Shown here piece by piece: positions 1 to 7,026 of a stretch of 39,449 nt of DNA. A program made the translations under genes and the position numbers. The stretch lies in the NCBI GenBank assembly GCA_937918935.1, contig CAKZSI010000027.1, positions 1 through 39,449 of the forward strand, given 5' to 3'. Below the pieces are notes generated by a model. It saw nothing but the letters and a program-made list of their open reading frames with translations, searched no databases and was not told the DNA's origin. The stretch comes from an uncultured Chloroflexales bacterium. GTDB lineage: Bacteria > Chloroflexota > Chloroflexia > Chloroflexales > Chloroflexaceae. Positions within the stretch are counted from its first letter, which is position 1. The number at the start of each line of letters is the position of its first letter.

Positions 1-424
1 CGGGCAGGGCGTCGAGTTCGACCAGGAAGGCCTCCAGAATGGCATAGAGGGGCACAGGCTGCCGGGCGTTGAGCAGGTCGAGGGTGGTAGCCAGCGTGCC
101 GGGGGCAGCGTGCTCCACCGCCCCCGCCAGGTAGGTCAGGAGGCGCAGGCCGTCCTGATCCTGCTCATCGAGGGTGAGCCAGACCATGGGAGTCTGCGCT
201 TCAACCGCTGGTCGGGCCGCGCCAATCTCGCCTATCCGACTGAACAGCCACTGTGCCACGAGCGTGGACTTGCCGAAGCCAGCCGGAGCAATAACCTGGA
301 TCACCTGGGCCGTGAATGCGTCGAGGGCCTCAAGCAAACGTTCACGCATCACCCACGTATCCAGGACCTGTGGCGGACTGATCTTGGTTGGCAGCACAAG
401 CTGCACCGGGTGATTGATAACCAT
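1..424 (-). CDS. MalT-like LuxR-family ATP-dependent regulator, N-terminal part (partial)
   Basis: The minus strand is open from an ATG at 424 to the left edge, so only the first ~141 residues are visible and the C-terminus lies outside the window. Residues ~7-20 read LVLPTKISPP, the opening typical of MalT-type regulators. They are followed by RERLLEAL and a Walker A loop, APAGFGKST, and then WLTLDEQDQDGLRLLTYLAGAV, the usual start of the STAND NTPase region. Family members are large (about 800-900 aa): an ATPase with TPR repeats and a C-terminal LuxR helix-turn-helix that controls transcription in response to a ligand. The ligand here cannot be inferred. The HTH is not visible, so another STAND ATPase is possible but less likely. 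The gene reads out of the window, away from everything else described here. Confidence 0.8.
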   Translation of the reverse strand, partial: MVINHPVQLVLPTKISPPQVLDTWVMRERLLEALDAFTAQVIQVIAPAGFGKSTLVAQWLFSRIGEIGAARPAVEAQTPMVWLTLDEQDQDGLRLLTYLAGAVEHAAPGTLATTLDLLNARQPVPLYAILEAFLVELDALP

Positions 425-586
425 GCCTGGGTGACCTGTTTTATTCGGCGACTGCGGAACTAATGCTTCCGCTAATTGCTCGAATAGGGGCTGGCAGGGC
501 CAGTCTCTCCCGGTAATCCGGGTTCGTCATTGCCCCTGTCTGCAAGGGGGCTGGCAGGGTCAGGCCATCTCGGACTGTAACCGGAT

Positions 587-613
587 AGCATAGTTGTCCG
601 TACATGCTGTCAA
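587..613 (-). promoter_or_regulatory. possible sigma70 promoter for the MalT-like gene
   Basis: On the minus strand TTGACA (613-608) is followed after 15 nt by TATGCT (592-587). The spacer is shorter than the usual 16-18 nt, so this is weak. It lies ~165 nt upstream of the ATG at 424, in an unusually AT-rich stretch. Confidence 0.3.
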
Positions 614-761
614 TCGTTACATCAACAGTGTTTATGATGTGAAAATATTACTGAGTCAGTTTTATAGTACCACCTTGCACATATTTTGTCCAGTTTTGGT
701 TCTCAGGATAACATCCGCCTCCGGCGGGGAGGATCTGGGCGGCGTAGCCGCCCGGTACAGT

Positions 762-810
762 CATGTCGGGTTGGTTTTGGCAGTGTAGCCGTCAAAACCA
801 ACCCGACATG
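762..810. repeat. perfect 18-bp inverted repeat (hairpin)
   Basis: CATGTCGGGTTGGTTTTG (762-779) and its exact reverse complement (793-810) flank a 13-nt loop. The arms are not followed by a T-run. It lies just left of the MITE-like element and could be another mobile-element remnant, an operator or a transcription barrier. Confidence 0.75.
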
Positions 811-831
811 CGAAGTTTGGACCCCTAAGAC

Positions 832-1040
832 CAATACTTTTCAAATAAGACAAGGCTTACAGCAAGGCCGCCCTCCCAGCCTCCCCCGCCGGGGGGGAGG
901 AGCGGGGCAGCGTGCGGCGGGGCAGGCGCTCGTGCGCCGTCGGTATGCCTCCGAACCGCTCCAACAGAGAGTGGAGTCGGAAGCTCTCCCCCAACGGGGG
1001 AGGGTTGGGAGGGGGTAACGTGCTTATTTGAAAAGTATTG
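832..1040. mobile_element. MITE-like element with 18-bp perfect terminal inverted repeats
   Basis: CAATACTTTTCAAATAAG at 832-849 is the exact reverse complement of 1023-1040. Inside these ends a second, imperfect complementarity (C-rich CCCTCCCAGCCTCCCCCG on the left, its counterpart near 980-1017) extends the arms to about 50 nt. The element is ~209 bp and has no transposase gene. No target-site duplication is evident: the left flank ends in CTAAGAC and the right begins with CCCCTTG. An ordinary long-arm hairpin cannot be excluded. Confidence 0.55.
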
Positions 1041-1076
1041 CCCCTTGTATGCGCCCTGATAGTCAAAGGCTCACAG

Positions 1077-1517
1077 TTATCCCCGTCGCGCATCGAGCGC
1101 CCGAACCTGATCAATGTACGGTTGCTCCTCGGGCGGACTGCTGGTGGCGAACCAGGCATCCAGGATCTCGCGGGCGAGGTCAACCGTGGTGGTGCGCAGG
1201 CTGAGGGCCAGCACATTCGCGTCATTCCACTTGCGCGCGCCGGCGGCCGTCTGCGCGTCGTGGCAGAGCGCCGCTCGCACCCCGGGCACCTTGTTGGCCG
1301 CGATGCTGACCCCTGTCCCGGTGTAACAGCACACGATCCCCTGTTCGACCTCACCGGAGGCCACGGCCTCACCTACTGCGCGCCCTACTTCGGGCCAGGC
1401 ATCGTTTGTGCCGGCAAGCGGGCCAATCAACACCAGCTCGTGACCGCGGCGGCGAAGATCCTCTACCAGCGCGTCGGTCGTGTAATTGCGCTCATCACTG
1501 CCGACTGCGATTCGCAT
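1077..1517 (-). CDS. rpiB: ribose-5-phosphate isomerase B (RpiB/LacAB family)
   Basis: This 146-aa protein matches the length and pattern of RpiB, which interconverts ribose-5-phosphate and ribulose-5-phosphate in the pentose phosphate and Calvin-type pathways. The N-terminus MRIAVGSDERNY is the sugar-phosphate-binding beta strand and loop. GIVCCYTGTGVSIAANKVPG carries the active-site cysteine and the anion hole, and RAALCHD with KWNDANVLALSLR completes the family signature. The open frame extends nine codons further upstream, but the ATG at 1517 has AGGAGG six bases before it and begins exactly where the family does. LacA/LacB galactose-6-phosphate isomerases are a remote alternative. The gene appears to be transcribed alone. 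Confidence 0.92.
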   Translation of the reverse strand: MRIAVGSDERNYTTDALVEDLRRRGHELVLIGPLAGTNDAWPEVGRAVGEAVASGEVEQGIVCCYTGTGVSIAANKVPGVRAALCHDAQTAAGARKWNDANVLALSLRTTTVDLAREILDAWFATSSPPEEQPYIDQVRALDARRG

Positions 1518-1662
1518 GTGCCGCCTCCTGCTCAAGCGTTGCAATCACCTGTCTCTGTGATTCTACCAGAAAGCGGAGGGGATGCGGCATCCATGTTCGG
1601 GGCGAGTCTGGAAGGGCGCAGCTCTCCCGGGCTTTTCCTGCGCGCCTGCCTGGTGGGAGGAT

Positions 1663-1685
1663 CTGGGAGGGCGCAGCCCTCCCAG
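1663..1685. repeat. dispersed hairpin, family A (GGGAGGGC-GCA-GCCCTCCC)
   Basis: CTGGGAGGGC (1663-1672) pairs perfectly with GCCCTCCCAG (1676-1685) across a GCA triloop. The same sequence, with the preceding GGGAGGAT, recurs at 25965-25997, and variants occur at 728-756, 3095-3124, 5185-5210, 8818-8862 and 29954-29976. It sits in intergenic DNA and may act as a terminator or REP-like element. Confidence 0.7.
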
Positions 1686-1800
1686 GAGGATACGTTTTCA
1701 TGCTCCTCGCTATGCAGTGCAGCCGCGTTCCCCAGAGGCGGAGCAATCTTTCGCAATCAAAGGTTGACCAGAACTTAGCTTGCCGTTAATCCCCTTATCG

Positions 1801-1830
1801 TTGTTTCACAATCTTTGGGGGGCATACTAC
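1801..1830 (+). promoter_or_regulatory. possible promoter for the GT4 glycosyltransferase
   Basis: TTGTTT (1801-1806) and TACTAC (1825-1830) are 18 nt apart; CATACT (1823-1828) at 16 nt is an alternative -10. It lies ~120 nt before the GTG start at 1952. Confidence 0.35.
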
Positions 1831-1951
1831 TGATAAGTGTTTTCGCTCAACTCCATTACTTCGTTCAGGCCTGTGGGATGGGTCGGCCTTCGCCCGACAA
1901 GGTCGAAGCACTGGAGCAGCCAATGCTTCGCAACACGGTCAGGAGCGGTCG

Positions 1952-3085
1952 GTGCGTATCGCCCTCATTACGGAGACCTTTCTGCCGAATGTGAACGGCG
2001 TCGTGACCACCCTCTGCCGCTTGCTGGAGCATCTGCGCAGCCGGGGGCATGAGGCCCTGCTTCTGGCGCCAGAGGGCGCCCCGCCTGCATATGCTGGCGC
2101 GGAGATCGTGCCCATGCGCGGCATGCCCTTGCCGGCCTACCCGGAGTTGCGTATCACCCCGCCGCAGCCGGGTATGACTGCTCGTTTACGACGCTTTCGC
2201 CCCGACCTGGTGCATCTTGCCGGAACCATGGCCCTCGGTGTGGCCGGACGTCACGCCGCGCGCCGCCTTGGCGCGCCGCTGGTCGGCGCGTACCACACCG
2301 ATTTTCCAGCTTACAGCGCCCATTACGGCCTGGGGTTCCTCCGCGACCTTGCCTACACTTACCTGCGCTGGGTCCACAACAGTTGTGTGCTGACCCTCTG
2401 TCCCTCCTCGGCAACCATGGCAGACCTGCGCGCCCGTGGGTTTCGCCGCCTGCGTCTGTGGGGGCGCGGCGTGGATACCGAGCGCTTTCACCCCGGCTGG
2501 CGCAGCGTGGCCTGGCGTGCCGCGGTGGGTGCGCGCCCCAATGAGCGTGTGCTGCTCTACGTGGGGCGCCTGGCTCCGGAGAAGCGCCTCGACTTGCTGG
2601 CCGAAGCCCTGCCGCACCTGGCCAACACGCGCCTGGTGCTGGTCGGCGACGGACCCGCCCGTCCCATCCTTGAACGGCGCCTATCGGGCGCGCCAGCGCA
2701 TTTCACGGGCTACCTGCGCGGCGATGATCTGGCGACTGCCTATGCCAGCGCCGATCTGTTTGTCTTTCCATCCGACACCGAGACCTTCGGCCAGGTGATC
2801 CAGGAGGCGATGGCTTCGGGGTTGCCCGTGGTTGCCGCTCGCGCTGGCGGGGCGATCGATCTGGTGCGCCCCGGCGAAACCGGGGCGCTGTTTACCCCCG
2901 GCAACGTCACTGACCTCTGTGGCCGCGTGCGCGAGGTGCTGGAGGCGCCCGACCGCGTTCGCGCGATGGGCGCCGCGGGCCGCGCCGCCGCCGAACGGCG
3001 CTCCTGGGGCCGGGTGATGGACGAGTTGTTGGGCCACTACGCTCGTATCCTGACCCGCCGCAGGCCACGTATTCGCTGGGTTTGA
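1952..3085 (+). CDS. GT4-family glycosyltransferase (SqdX/MgtA-like)
   Basis: A 377-aa retaining glycosyltransferase with two Rossmann domains (GT-B fold). The N-terminal acceptor domain begins MRIALITETFLPNVNGVV, with the glycine-containing loop typical of GT4 enzymes. The donor-binding C-terminal half shows LYVGRLAPEKRLDLL, LVGDGP, and the E-x7-E signature in DTETFGQVIQEAMASGLPVV. The overall pattern resembles bacterial glycolipid glycosyltransferases such as sulfoquinovosyl-diacylglycerol synthase SqdX and mannosyltransferase MgtA. The donor sugar cannot be decided from sequence, and no sulfolipid partner gene is present nearby. The GTG start at 1952 is preceded by AGGAG (1941-1945) at a six-base spacing. 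No signal peptide is seen, as expected for an enzyme working at the cytoplasmic face of the membrane. Confidence 0.85.
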   Translation: MRIALITETFLPNVNGVVTTLCRLLEHLRSRGHEALLLAPEGAPPAYAGAEIVPMRGMPLPAYPELRITPPQPGMTARLRRFRPDLVHLAGTMALGVAGRHAARRLGAPLVGAYHTDFPAYSAHYGLGFLRDLAYTYLRWVHNSCVLTLCPSSATMADLRARGFRRLRLWGRGVDTERFHPGWRSVAWRAAVGARPNERVLLYVGRLAPEKRLDLLAEALPHLANTRLVLVGDGPARPILERRLSGAPAHFTGYLRGDDLATAYASADLFVFPSDTETFGQVIQEAMASGLPVVAARAGGAIDLVRPGETGALFTPGNVTDLCGRVREVLEAPDRVRAMGAAGRAAAERRSWGRVMDELLGHYARILTRRRPRIRWV

Positions 3086-3094
3086 ACACAAGGG

Positions 3095-3124
3095 GAGGGG
3101 TGGGCAGAGCTTTGCCCTCCCCTC
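3095..3124. terminator. hairpin between convergent genes, probable bidirectional terminator
   Basis: GAGGGG-T-GGGCA (3095-3106) pairs with TGCCC-T-CCCCTC (3113-3124) across a 6-nt loop with one T/T mismatch. It lies between the ends of the glycosyltransferase (3085) and the GH67-like gene (3151), which converge here. There is no clear T-run. It is a variant of the family A dispersed hairpin. Confidence 0.55.
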
Positions 3125-3150
3125 TGGCAAACGTGTGGGGAGTTCAGGGT

Positions 3151-5136
3151 TCATCCCGCCCATTCGGCACACGATGGACCAGCTTCAAAAAAGATCGATG
3201 GCAACAGGAAAAAGCGCCGACTGAGCCAGGGTAAGGCCGCGCGAATAGCCGGGCGACGGAAGGGCGCGGCCAATGCCCCGGCTACCAGGACGCCCGCCAG
3301 CGCCGGCCAGGCGCGCGGGCGTCGCCATATACCGATCGTGACCATAGCCACGATGCCCACGCTCATGGCCCGCAGATGCGAGCCGCTGGGCCAGCCCCTG
3401 GCCAGTTGCCGGGTGATCTGACAGGCCAGCCGGGCCTGCAGCCAGCCTATGGCGGGCGACCGCTGCAACCAGGTCAGGTAAGCCGCGATTTCCTCCAGTT
3501 CCAGCGCCGGATAATCTTCTCGTCCGCCCCAGGTTGCCCGGTGCCGCGCCAGGGTTTCGAGCGTCGCCGGAATGCCGGCCAGGGCCGCGCGCCAGCCTGC
3601 CCTGTCGGCGGCATGCGCGGCGCCGAAGGCCGGCAGCAGCGTCTCGCGCAGAGCCAGCGCCACGAGCAGGCAGTCACGCAAATACCGCACGCTCTCGACC
3701 ACCGTGACCGCCTCGGGGCATCCGTTCGGCGCCAGAGAGAGCAGCCGCCCGTAGTGGTCCTCCAGGCGCGCCAGGGCGCTGCGGCTACGCTCCAGGCATG
3801 CGCTGGTGCTGGGCACGTTCCCCGCCAGGAATGCCCACATCACTGGTGCGCCGGTCGGGCGCATCCACCAGACCCATAGTAACGTGGGCAGCACTACCCC
3901 CCCGATCCGTGGCAACTCGCTTCGCAGCGGCCCGCTGTACCATCCGTCCTCGATTACCTGTTCGGAGTCCAGGTATACTTCCGCGACCGCCTCAGCGAAG
4001 GCGCTCATTTCAGGGGTGTCGCCGTGGCGCGCAAAGCGTGCCACGCACCACGCTCGCGTAAACGCCGCGACGTCGGTGGCGGCGCCCCCCCTGGCGAGGG
4101 TCGCGGTTACGGCGCTGTTCAGTTCCGTCCACAGGCTCCAGCCGTCCTGTCCCAGGGCGGCCCGCCCACCGCCCCATCCCCCGGAACCGTTCCAGACCCA
4201 CGCTCCGGTAATGCCCTCAAGACGGCGCGTCGCTGCCAGCACGTCGCCGTGCAGCTTCGTGACGCCACAAGGGACCATGCCAGAGAGTTCGTACTCGCGC
4301 CGGTTTTGCAGTTCCACAAGCTGTGCCGGCCCCGGCAGACCCAGGGTTGGATTCAACGGCAGGCGCCGGAAGAAGTCCGATGGGCCGTGCTTGATTGACG
4401 TGAGCAGAGGTGGTGATCGGTACCCGGCGAAGACGCTCCGGTAGCGTTCGGGTGACCACAGCAGGTCGCCCAGTTCGCCGATGCCGATGCTCCAGGTGCG
4501 CACGACCAGCAGGCGCCGGTGGCGCTCGCACACGGGAAGGATCGTGTCGATGAGCCAGCGCAGCGTGCTGACGGTGCGATAAAGCATATGGCCAGTGTAC
4601 TCTGTGCCCTGATCGTGGGCGCCGCCGGCCTCACCGATGCGCACGAAGAGACCTGTAACGGCAGGAAAACGTGTGAACAGTTCCTCCAGTGCCCACTGGT
4701 TAGCCGCCGCGAGACGCGGATTGCCCGGCTCGAGCCGTCTAGCGTAGCGGCGCAGGGCGGGAGTGGCCCACTGCATATCACTGGTGACGAAGATCTCCAT
4801 CCCCTGCCGGGCGGCCTGCTCAAAGAGCGGCGCGAAGGCCTCACCGTAGATCAGCGCCCGTTGCCGGCAGGGATCGTTGGGCGTGTAGATCCGCTCCGGA
4901 GTTGCATCGAAGGTAATAACATGAGCCAGATTGTCGAGCACAATACCAGTGTAGCCCTGCGCGGCAACCGTTGCCAGGTAGCGTTCGGCGCGCGCCAGGC
5001 TTCGCTTGAGCCGATCTCGGTCTACGTAGGGCCGTCGCGGCAGGTCAAGCTGGTAGTACGGCAGAGCCGAGCAGTTGCGAAACGGCTGGCCCGGCTCGAA
5101 AAATGGGCCAGCGATATCGGTCAGCAGGCGCTTCAT
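3151..5136 (-). CDS. GH67-like (alpha-glucuronidase-like) protein with C-terminal membrane segments
   Basis: This 661-aa protein shows the core pattern of GH67 alpha-glucuronidases, a TIM-barrel family that removes (methyl)glucuronic acid from xylan oligomers. Residues 160-172 (VTGLFVRIGEAGG) resemble the general-acid region, 248-255 (IKHGPSDF) the KNGPxDF block, and 272-286 (QLVELQNRREYELSG) the LELQxxxEY block. Glu169, Asp254 and Glu275 therefore fall where the catalytic acid and base pair would be expected; this assignment is inferred. GAWVWNGSGGWGGG follows. After residue ~580 there are two hydrophobic stretches and basic linkers instead of the usual soluble end, so the protein may be anchored at its C-terminus. 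No signal peptide is evident. Substrate and cellular side are unknown. It ends convergently with the glycosyltransferase. Confidence 0.6.
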   Translation of the reverse strand: MKRLLTDIAGPFFEPGQPFRNCSALPYYQLDLPRRPYVDRDRLKRSLARAERYLATVAAQGYTGIVLDNLAHVITFDATPERIYTPNDPCRQRALIYGEAFAPLFEQAARQGMEIFVTSDMQWATPALRRYARRLEPGNPRLAAANQWALEELFTRFPAVTGLFVRIGEAGGAHDQGTEYTGHMLYRTVSTLRWLIDTILPVCERHRRLLVVRTWSIGIGELGDLLWSPERYRSVFAGYRSPPLLTSIKHGPSDFFRRLPLNPTLGLPGPAQLVELQNRREYELSGMVPCGVTKLHGDVLAATRRLEGITGAWVWNGSGGWGGGRAALGQDGWSLWTELNSAVTATLARGGAATDVAAFTRAWCVARFARHGDTPEMSAFAEAVAEVYLDSEQVIEDGWYSGPLRSELPRIGGVVLPTLLWVWWMRPTGAPVMWAFLAGNVPSTSACLERSRSALARLEDHYGRLLSLAPNGCPEAVTVVESVRYLRDCLLVALALRETLLPAFGAAHAADRAGWRAALAGIPATLETLARHRATWGGREDYPALELEEIAAYLTWLQRSPAIGWLQARLACQITRQLARGWPSGSHLRAMSVGIVAMVTIGIWRRPRAWPALAGVLVAGALAAPFRRPAIRAALPWLSRRFFLLPSIFFEAGPSCAEWAG

Positions 5137-5245
5137 AGGTGGTCTCTGAAGATGATCGTAACCCCCACCCGAGGGAACCGTCAGGGAGTGTTTTGCCCTC
5201 CCGGAAAAATCTTCTCCGTTGCTGGGCAGCAGTTGAGGAACACAG

Positions 5246-5912
5246 ATGCACTATACCATTGCCGGAGAGATCGCGCAGTTCGCGCGGCTCGAGTCCGCGC
5301 CGAGAACGTCTGGCTGAGCAAAAGCGCGCTGATGGCCTATTCAGACGGCGTGGACTGGCGACCACACGTCCCCGACGGCCTGAGTGGTGCGGTCCAGCGT
5401 ACACTCGCCGGCGAGGGCGCAACCCTGACTTATGCTGAAGCTCAGGGAGCGGGGTAATTCGTACTGATTGTCTCCAATGCTCCCGGGCATATTGCCACGT
5501 GGAGCCTTTCTGATGGGCTGGTGATTGCCACACGCGGCGCGTTTCTTGCTGCCCGGGGCGAGAACCTCGATATTTCGGTGATCATTGCCCGACGCGCGGG
5601 CGTGGCCTTCTTCGGGGGGCGGGCCTGTTCTTGCAGCGTATTGCCGGTCAGGGCGTGGTGCTGCTCCACGGAAGCGGTGATTTCGAACAGTGCGATCTAG
5701 AGCCGGATGAACGGCTGATGGTCAGCACTGGCAACCTTGCTGCCTTCGCCGATGGCGTGGATTACGACATTCAGACAGTTGGCAGCATTGGGCGGTCCCT
5801 GTTCGGCGGCGAAGGCGTGTTTATGACCGGGCTGACCGGTCCGGGGAGGGTGTTGCTGCAACGCCTCAAGCGCGGCGCGGGAACGTCGAGTAGCGGCGCG
5901 AGCGGGGATTAG
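5246..5912 (+). pseudogene. AIM24/TIGR00266-family protein, degraded pseudogene
   Basis: The reading frame begins normally with GAGGA six bases before ATG 5246 (MHYTIAGEIAQFARLE), but needs three corrections to be read as one AIM24-like protein. There is a frameshift near 5295-5305. After it NVWLSKSALMAYSDGVDW continues in a second frame to a TAA at 5455-5457. The homology then resumes without a shift (LIVSNAPGHIATWSLSDG). A second shift near 5618-5630 leads to LFLQRIAGQGVVLLHGSG and the diagnostic ending FADGVDYDIQTVGS, LFGGEGVFMTGLTGPGRV. The full length (~220 aa) is normal for the family, a beta-sandwich protein of uncertain function. Three independent lesions suggest real decay, though clustered sequencing error is possible. 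Confidence 0.8.
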
Positions 5913-6219
5913 AGCACCGACCGGAATGTGTCAGGTCTCACATGCGCTCTCTTTATCAATTGTTTGGTAGCACTTGTGTCACTTTGCCCGTAGCGAGGGT
6001 GCACGGGTCGCAGGCTCCCGAAGATCCTCCCTTCCGGGTGTGGCGCGACCAAGCTGCACCCGGAAGGGGAAAGCCTGGAGAAGAGCAACTTCTCCAAACC
6101 TGTTCGTAGTGGGAGCCGCGGCATGTGACAACGTAGAGCTAGTGAGGATCAGAAGCGGCGCTGCACGGGAGGCCGCGCCTTCTCGCGAGCCTCTTTGCGG
6201 GCCTGCCGCCCGATAGAGA
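5913..6219. other. gene-free region with two hairpins at the end of the auracyanin gene
   Basis: No gene is seen. A 12-bp hairpin at 6029-6068 (CCCTTCCGGGTG-type arms, 16-nt loop) and a 7-bp hairpin GGAGAAG/CTTCTCC at 6077-6095 lie between the end of the pseudogene and the end of the convergent auracyanin gene. They may act as terminators. Neither has a strong T-run. Confidence 0.5.
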
Positions 6220-6723
6220 TTACTGTACGATCAACGTGCCCTGCATCAGCGGGTAGTGCCCGGGCACCGTGCAGATGTACAGATACGTGCCCGCAGCGGG
6301 CGCGGTGAAGGTGATGGACGCCGAGGCCTGCGGTTCAACCACGCCGGTATGGGCGATGATGTTCGACTGGTCCTCCGGCAGATAGTCCTTTTCAAGCCCG
6401 GCCACCAGGCCATCGTTGGCGATCTGCGTCGCCGCCGACTCGCCGCCTTTTACCAGCACCCAGTTGTGCTGCTGGGCCACCGAGTTGTTCTTGAACTCCA
6501 GGGTAACTTGCTGTCCGGTCTTAACGGTCAGTTCCTTCTTGTCGAATGCCAGGTTCTCACCGTCCGAGCCGATCTGGATGGTCACCGGCTCGGGGGCGCC
6601 CGTGGCGCCGCCGGTCTGACCGCCGCCGGTCTGGGCGCCACCGCCGCCTCCGCCGCATGCCGTCAGCAGCAGCCCTATCCCCAGGACGAGCACGAGCGCG
6701 AGCATTCGCATGTTTAGCTTCAT
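6220..6723 (-). CDS. auracyanin-type blue copper lipoprotein
   Basis: A 167-aa small blue copper (cupredoxin) protein, a mobile electron carrier outside the membrane in filamentous anoxygenic phototrophs, thought to link the alternative complex III and the photosynthetic reaction centre. Residues 1-22 form a lipoprotein signal with lipobox LTAC (Cys23), followed by a Gly-rich tether. The copper ligands are all visible: His86 in QQHNW, Cys151 and His156 in CTVPGHYP, and Met160. The wording around them (NNSVAQQHNWVLVKGG, GTYLYICTVPGHYPLMQG) is very close to Chloroflexus auracyanins as I recall them. The start at 6723 has AAGGAAGG upstream. It has its own promoter and appears to be monocistronic. 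This gene is the best marker of lifestyle in the window. Confidence 0.93.
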   Translation of the reverse strand: MKLNMRMLALVLVLGIGLLLTACGGGGGGAQTGGGQTGGATGAPEPVTIQIGSDGENLAFDKKELTVKTGQQVTLEFKNNSVAQQHNWVLVKGGESAATQIANDGLVAGLEKDYLPEDQSNIIAHTGVVEPQASASITFTAPAAGTYLYICTVPGHYPLMQGTLIVQ

Positions 6724-6768
6724 TAGGACCTTCCTTGTACTCGACTACTCCTAGTGCAATGCGTCACA

Positions 6769-6796
6769 AATCTAACACCATTCTGGGAATTGTCAA
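6769..6796 (-). promoter_or_regulatory. sigma70 promoter of the auracyanin gene
   Basis: On the minus strand TTGACA (6796-6791), a 16-nt spacer and TAGATT (6774-6769), predicting a start near 6762 and a ~40-nt leader to the ATG at 6723. Confidence 0.65.
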
Positions 6797-6926
6797 GTTG
6801 GGGAGTGCGGGCAGGGCTACGTCAACGTCGCTCATCGCGCCTGAACCTTACCCCCCAGCTTCTCAGGTGTAGGGTTTTCCGGCATATCCCCGCGTTGCAT
6901 TCGCCATCCGGGGCATTGGGACACCG

Positions 6927-6966
6927 CCCTCACCCTCTCTCCCGCGAGCGGGAGAGAGGGTGAGGG
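6927..6966 (-). terminator. 19-bp hairpin downstream of the pseudouridine synthase gene
   Basis: CCCTCACCCTCTCTCCCGC (6927-6945) and its exact reverse complement (6948-6966) form a very stable hairpin just past the end of the minus-strand gene at 7027. No T-run follows, so it may be a repeat-derived barrier or an mRNA 3' stabiliser. Nothing else is seen in the gene-free stretch 6724-7026 apart from the auracyanin promoter and leader. Confidence 0.6.
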
Positions 6967-7026
6967 GGATGAGGGTCGTAAGCGCATTGGAATGGAGAAA
7001 ACCACTTTTCAGCGAGAAGTCTCGTC

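Larger units (their letters stand above)
425..1076. other. gene-free region between the MalT-like gene and rpiB
   Basis: No credible coding region is seen. The stretch holds a loose direct repeat (GGGGCTGGCAGGG at ~487 and ~548), an AT-rich segment at 590-710 unlike the GC-rich surroundings, a hairpin of the GGGAGGATCTGGG type at ~728-756, a perfect 18-bp hairpin (762-810) and a MITE-like element (832-1040). Small ORFs here have no recognisable content. Confidence 0.7.
1518..1951. other. intergenic region between divergent rpiB and the glycosyltransferase
   Basis: No gene is seen. The region contains GGGAGGGCGCAGCCCTCCC-type hairpins at 1601-1630 (imperfect) and 1663-1685 (10-bp stem), a probable promoter near 1801-1830, and fragments of the GGCCGAAGC..GCTTCGGCC repeat family at about 1885-1930. 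Confidence 0.6.

Noticed and set aside
594-1018. Small ORFs in the gene-free region beside the MITE-like element
   Set aside because: No ribosome site, no recognisable protein features, and they cross inverted repeats.
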